A DNA stretch of 64,000 bases from a bacterium (lineage in GTDB: Bacteria > Verrucomicrobiota > Verrucomicrobiia > Limisphaerales > UBA11358), in assembly GCA_021817945.1 (NCBI GenBank), contig JAKAFL010000011.1, forward strand, positions 1 to 64,000, given 5' to 3'. The notes under the pieces were generated by a model, which was not told where the DNA came from, searched no databases, and saw only the letters and a program-made list of their open reading frames with translations. Shown piece by piece: positions 61,854 to 64,000 of the stretch. The translations under genes and the position numbers were made by a program. How positions within the stretch are numbered: the stretch's first letter is position 1; every line of letters starts with the position of its first letter.

Positions 61854-62642
61854 TCAGGATTTTTTGAGGAAAGCGCTGAAGAGGTCAATGGGCAGCGGCA
61901 AAAAGGTGGTGGTGTTATGTTCGCTGGCCATTTCCCTCATGGTTTGAAGGTAGCGCAATTGAAGGGCAATCGGCTCGCGGGCGATCATGCCAGCGGCTTG
62001 GACCATTTTTTCCGCCGCCTCAAATTCGCCCTGGGCGTTGACCACCTTGGCCCGGCGTTCGCGTTCGGCCTCCGCCTGTTTGGCCATCGCCCTTTTCATG
62101 CTGTCCGGCAGGGCCACATCCTTGATTTCCACAGAGGTCACCTTCACTCCCCAGGGTTCAGTCTGGCGGTCAATGATTTCCTGGAGTTTTTGATTGATGG
62201 AATCGCGCTGGGACAACAGGTCGTCCAGTTGCGCCTGGCCCAGCACGCTGCGCAGGGTGGTTTGAGCTATGAGCGAGGTGGCCCGAAAATAATTCTCCAC
62301 CTTCACCACTGCATCCATGGGGTTGATCACGCGGAAATACACCACCGCATCCACCGTGGCGGGCACATTGTCCTTGGTCATCACTTCCTGCTTGGAAACG
62401 TCTATGGTCACCACCCGCAAATCCATTCGCACCATTCGGTCCAGTATCGGGATGAGAAACACCACGCCGGGACCCTTGGCATCCAGCAATTTGCCCAGGC
62501 GAAAAACCACTCCGCGCTCGTATTCCCTCAAAATCCGCACCGCTTGCGGCAGGATCATGAAGGCAATGACAGCCACGGGCACAAGGATGGCCAATGAGGT
62601 TTTAAACAATGTTACAAGGGTGTTGATCGGGTCCTGGTTCAT
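61854..62642 (-). CDS. Stomatin-like SPFH-domain membrane protein (slipin)
   Basis: The ATG at 62642, overlapping the NfeD stop by 4 bp, gives 262 residues. An N-terminal membrane segment ([18 protein letters not shown]) is followed by the SPFH domain (about 35-205, with [20 protein letters not shown] and [19 protein letters not shown]), then a short coiled-coil tail. NfeD and stomatin genes commonly pair and act together in membrane microdomains and protein quality control. The 27-codon upstream extension overlaps NfeD and is not likely coding. Confidence 0.94.
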   Translation of the reverse strand: MNQDPINTLVTLFKTSLAILVPVAVIAFMILPQAVRILREYERGVVFRLGKLLDAKGPGVVFLIPILDRMVRMDLRVVTIDVSKQEVMTKDNVPATVDAVVYFRVINPMDAVVKVENYFRATSLIAQTTLRSVLGQAQLDDLLSQRDSINQKLQEIIDRQTEPWGVKVTSVEIKDVALPDSMKRAMAKQAEAERERRAKVVNAQGEFEAAEKMVQAAGMIAREPIALQLRYLQTMREMASEHNTTTFLPLPIDLFSAFLKKS

Positions 62643-63937
62643 GGGCTTTTTTCTTTCTGGTTTGATTTCAAGGGCTTGACGAGCAGGGTGAGTCCCCGGC
62701 GCCCGGTTATTTCCACCCGGCATCCTTCCTCAATCGGCCCGGAACTTTCCGCGCTCCAAAGCTCTCCCTCAATAAAGACCGTTCCTTTGCTCCGGTCAAT
62801 GCCAATATGAATTGGAGCACTGCGGCCCAACAGGATATCCGGCCCGGTCTTGGCTGGCAGAAATTGGGCGCGGATTCCTTTGCTCACAAAAAACAGGAAA
62901 AAGGCCGCCGTGGTCATGGTGGTGGATGTGATCCAGGTCATGGACAGTTGAAATCCAGGCGGCGCATGGTTGAACAGCATCAGGCTGCCAATGAAAAAGG
63001 AGGCAATCCCGCCCACGGTCAAAACCCCATGGCTGGGGGCATAGGCATCTGCCACCAGCAAGGCAATCGCCAATAAAATAAGCGCCAGGCCCGCGATATT
63101 CATGGGCAGGGTGGCGGACATGTATAAAAGCAGAATCAAAGCCAGGACGGCCGCCACCCCCGGAAGCAAGGCGCCCGGATGGCTCAATTCTGCAATGAAT
63201 CCATAAATGACAACCAGAAGGAGCAATGACATCAACTCCGGCTGCCAAAACCATTCCAGGGTTTGTTCCAGCATGCTGACGGGTATTTCATGGACGGAAA
63301 CTCCCACCGTGTGAAGTGTGCGGCCCTGGACCTGGCGTCCATTCAGTTGGGCCAGCAAATCAGGCAGGTTGGTGGCCAGAATGTCAATCACTCCCATTTG
63401 AAGGGCTTTTTCCGAGGTCACAGCCTGGCTATGGACCACTGCTTCCTGCGCCCAGGCTGCGTTTCGGTGGCGTTTTTCCGCTATGCCTTCAATGAAGGCG
63501 GAGGCGTAGTTTTCCATTTTTTGCCGGAACACATCATTGGTGGAGGGATTTTGTGAAAGGCCGCCGAGGTCCAGCGGGTGTGCCGCCCCAATGGTGGTGT
63601 GCGGCGCCATGGCTGCCACATCGGCGGCAAGGGTGATGAAAACACCCGCGCTGGCGGCGCTGGCACCCGGGGGCGAAACATAAACTGCCACGGGCAGATC
63701 CGCCGCGTAAATGGATTGGACGATTTCCTTGGTGGATTGCAACAGGCCGCCCGGCGTGTCCAATTCAATCACCAGGCATTGGTCACGCTCCGCAGAAGCC
63801 TCCTCAATCGCCCGGGCCAGGTAGGTGGACACGGCGGGACTGATGGCTCCATTCACCCGGGCCAAGGCCACCGAGGAGGCCCCGGCCTCGAGAACCATGC
63901 AGAGGGTCAGAACCAGGATGTAAGCCCATGAACGCAT
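62639..63937 (-). CDS. NfeD-like membrane protein with ClpP-type serine protease domain
   Basis: The 432-residue product has a signal peptide (1-20, ending LEAGA). A ClpP/SppA-like protease domain (about 25-215) holds the nucleophile Ser in [13 protein letters not shown]. Four membrane helices follow (about 225-350), then a soluble OB-fold NfeD C-terminal domain (about 370-428, with [19 protein letters not shown]). This is the long form of NfeD, which cleaves stomatin-type partners in archaea. It is translationally coupled to the stomatin gene by a 4-bp overlap and is first in this operon. It starts 63 bp from the window end. Confidence 0.94.
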   Translation of the reverse strand: MRSWAYILVLTLCMVLEAGASSVALARVNGAISPAVSTYLARAIEEASAERDQCLVIELDTPGGLLQSTKEIVQSIYAADLPVAVYVSPPGASAASAGVFITLAADVAAMAPHTTIGAAHPLDLGGLSQNPSTNDVFRQKMENYASAFIEGIAEKRHRNAAWAQEAVVHSQAVTSEKALQMGVIDILATNLPDLLAQLNGRQVQGRTLHTVGVSVHEIPVSMLEQTLEWFWQPELMSLLLLVVIYGFIAELSHPGALLPGVAAVLALILLLYMSATLPMNIAGLALILLAIALLVADAYAPSHGVLTVGGIASFFIGSLMLFNHAPPGFQLSMTWITSTTMTTAAFFLFFVSKGIRAQFLPAKTGPDILLGRSAPIHIGIDRSKGTVFIEGELWSAESSGPIEEGCRVEITGRRGLTLLVKPLKSNQKEKSP

Positions 63938-64000
63938 AAGCGTTGGAATTCATCAATAAAATCCATCAAAACCCCGCCAGACGCAAGGGGCCTTCTGCAT

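Overview
The window most resembles a chromosome segment of a Verrucomicrobiota bacterium, of the Pedosphaera/Limisphaerales kind. This is inferred from gene content, not from a marker gene. The pointers are three prepilin-like proteins with an FTLxELL leader and a C-terminal (F/Y)ADGH motif, a planctomycete-type cytochrome c domain, an ammonium channel with a long exported N-terminal extension, a small basic MGKQHNK-type protein, large secreted proteins sharing a C-terminal W..L..RFYR module, and few clear Shine-Dalgarno sequences. No phage, insertion sequence or CRISPR array was seen. The non-coding spaces hold families of small palindromic repeats instead.

Layout. 1-902 is repeat DNA. 903-5482 (minus) is an exopolysaccharide export set: beta-barrel, Wzc-type tyrosine autokinase, Wza-like lipoprotein and an FHA protein. 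5700-8453 carries PolX and ThiD. 9975-12803 is a lutABC lactate-oxidation operon. 13055-15218 is a complete nitrogen unit: sigma-54-type promoter, PII protein, Amt channel and terminator. 15276-18813 has small mobile-looking elements, an AraC regulator with two tandem GyrI-like domains and a secreted arabinofuranosidase-like enzyme. 18907-22751 has a membrane protein, an SDR oxidoreductase, tRNA-Ala(CGC) and a decayed nucleotidyltransferase cassette.

The most striking region is 23021-29575. A minus-strand operon encodes a cupredoxin, a CusF-SCO copper protein, a lipoprotein with eight haem-binding motifs and an outer-membrane beta-barrel fused to its own c-type haem domain. Together they look like an MtrAB-type electron conduit through the outer membrane. 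Facing it is an ECF sigma factor with its membrane anti-sigma factor, and the 142-bp gap between them holds ECF-type promoter candidates pointing both ways.

30874-42360 is a glycan-use locus: NarL-type two-component system, a large carbohydrate-binding protein, a prepilin-like protein, two GH5 glucanases and an esterase. 42984-45075 is acetolactate synthase behind a complete attenuator (promoter, 21-residue leader peptide with four consecutive Val codons, GNRA-loop terminator). The rest, 45215-63937, holds prepilin, LytM peptidase, SecD-like lipoprotein, ComB, YycJ-type hydrolase, a sedolisin protease, a GH13-GH133 debranching enzyme, a GspE/PilB ATPase with an MshEN partner, and an FmdB/stomatin/NfeD group.
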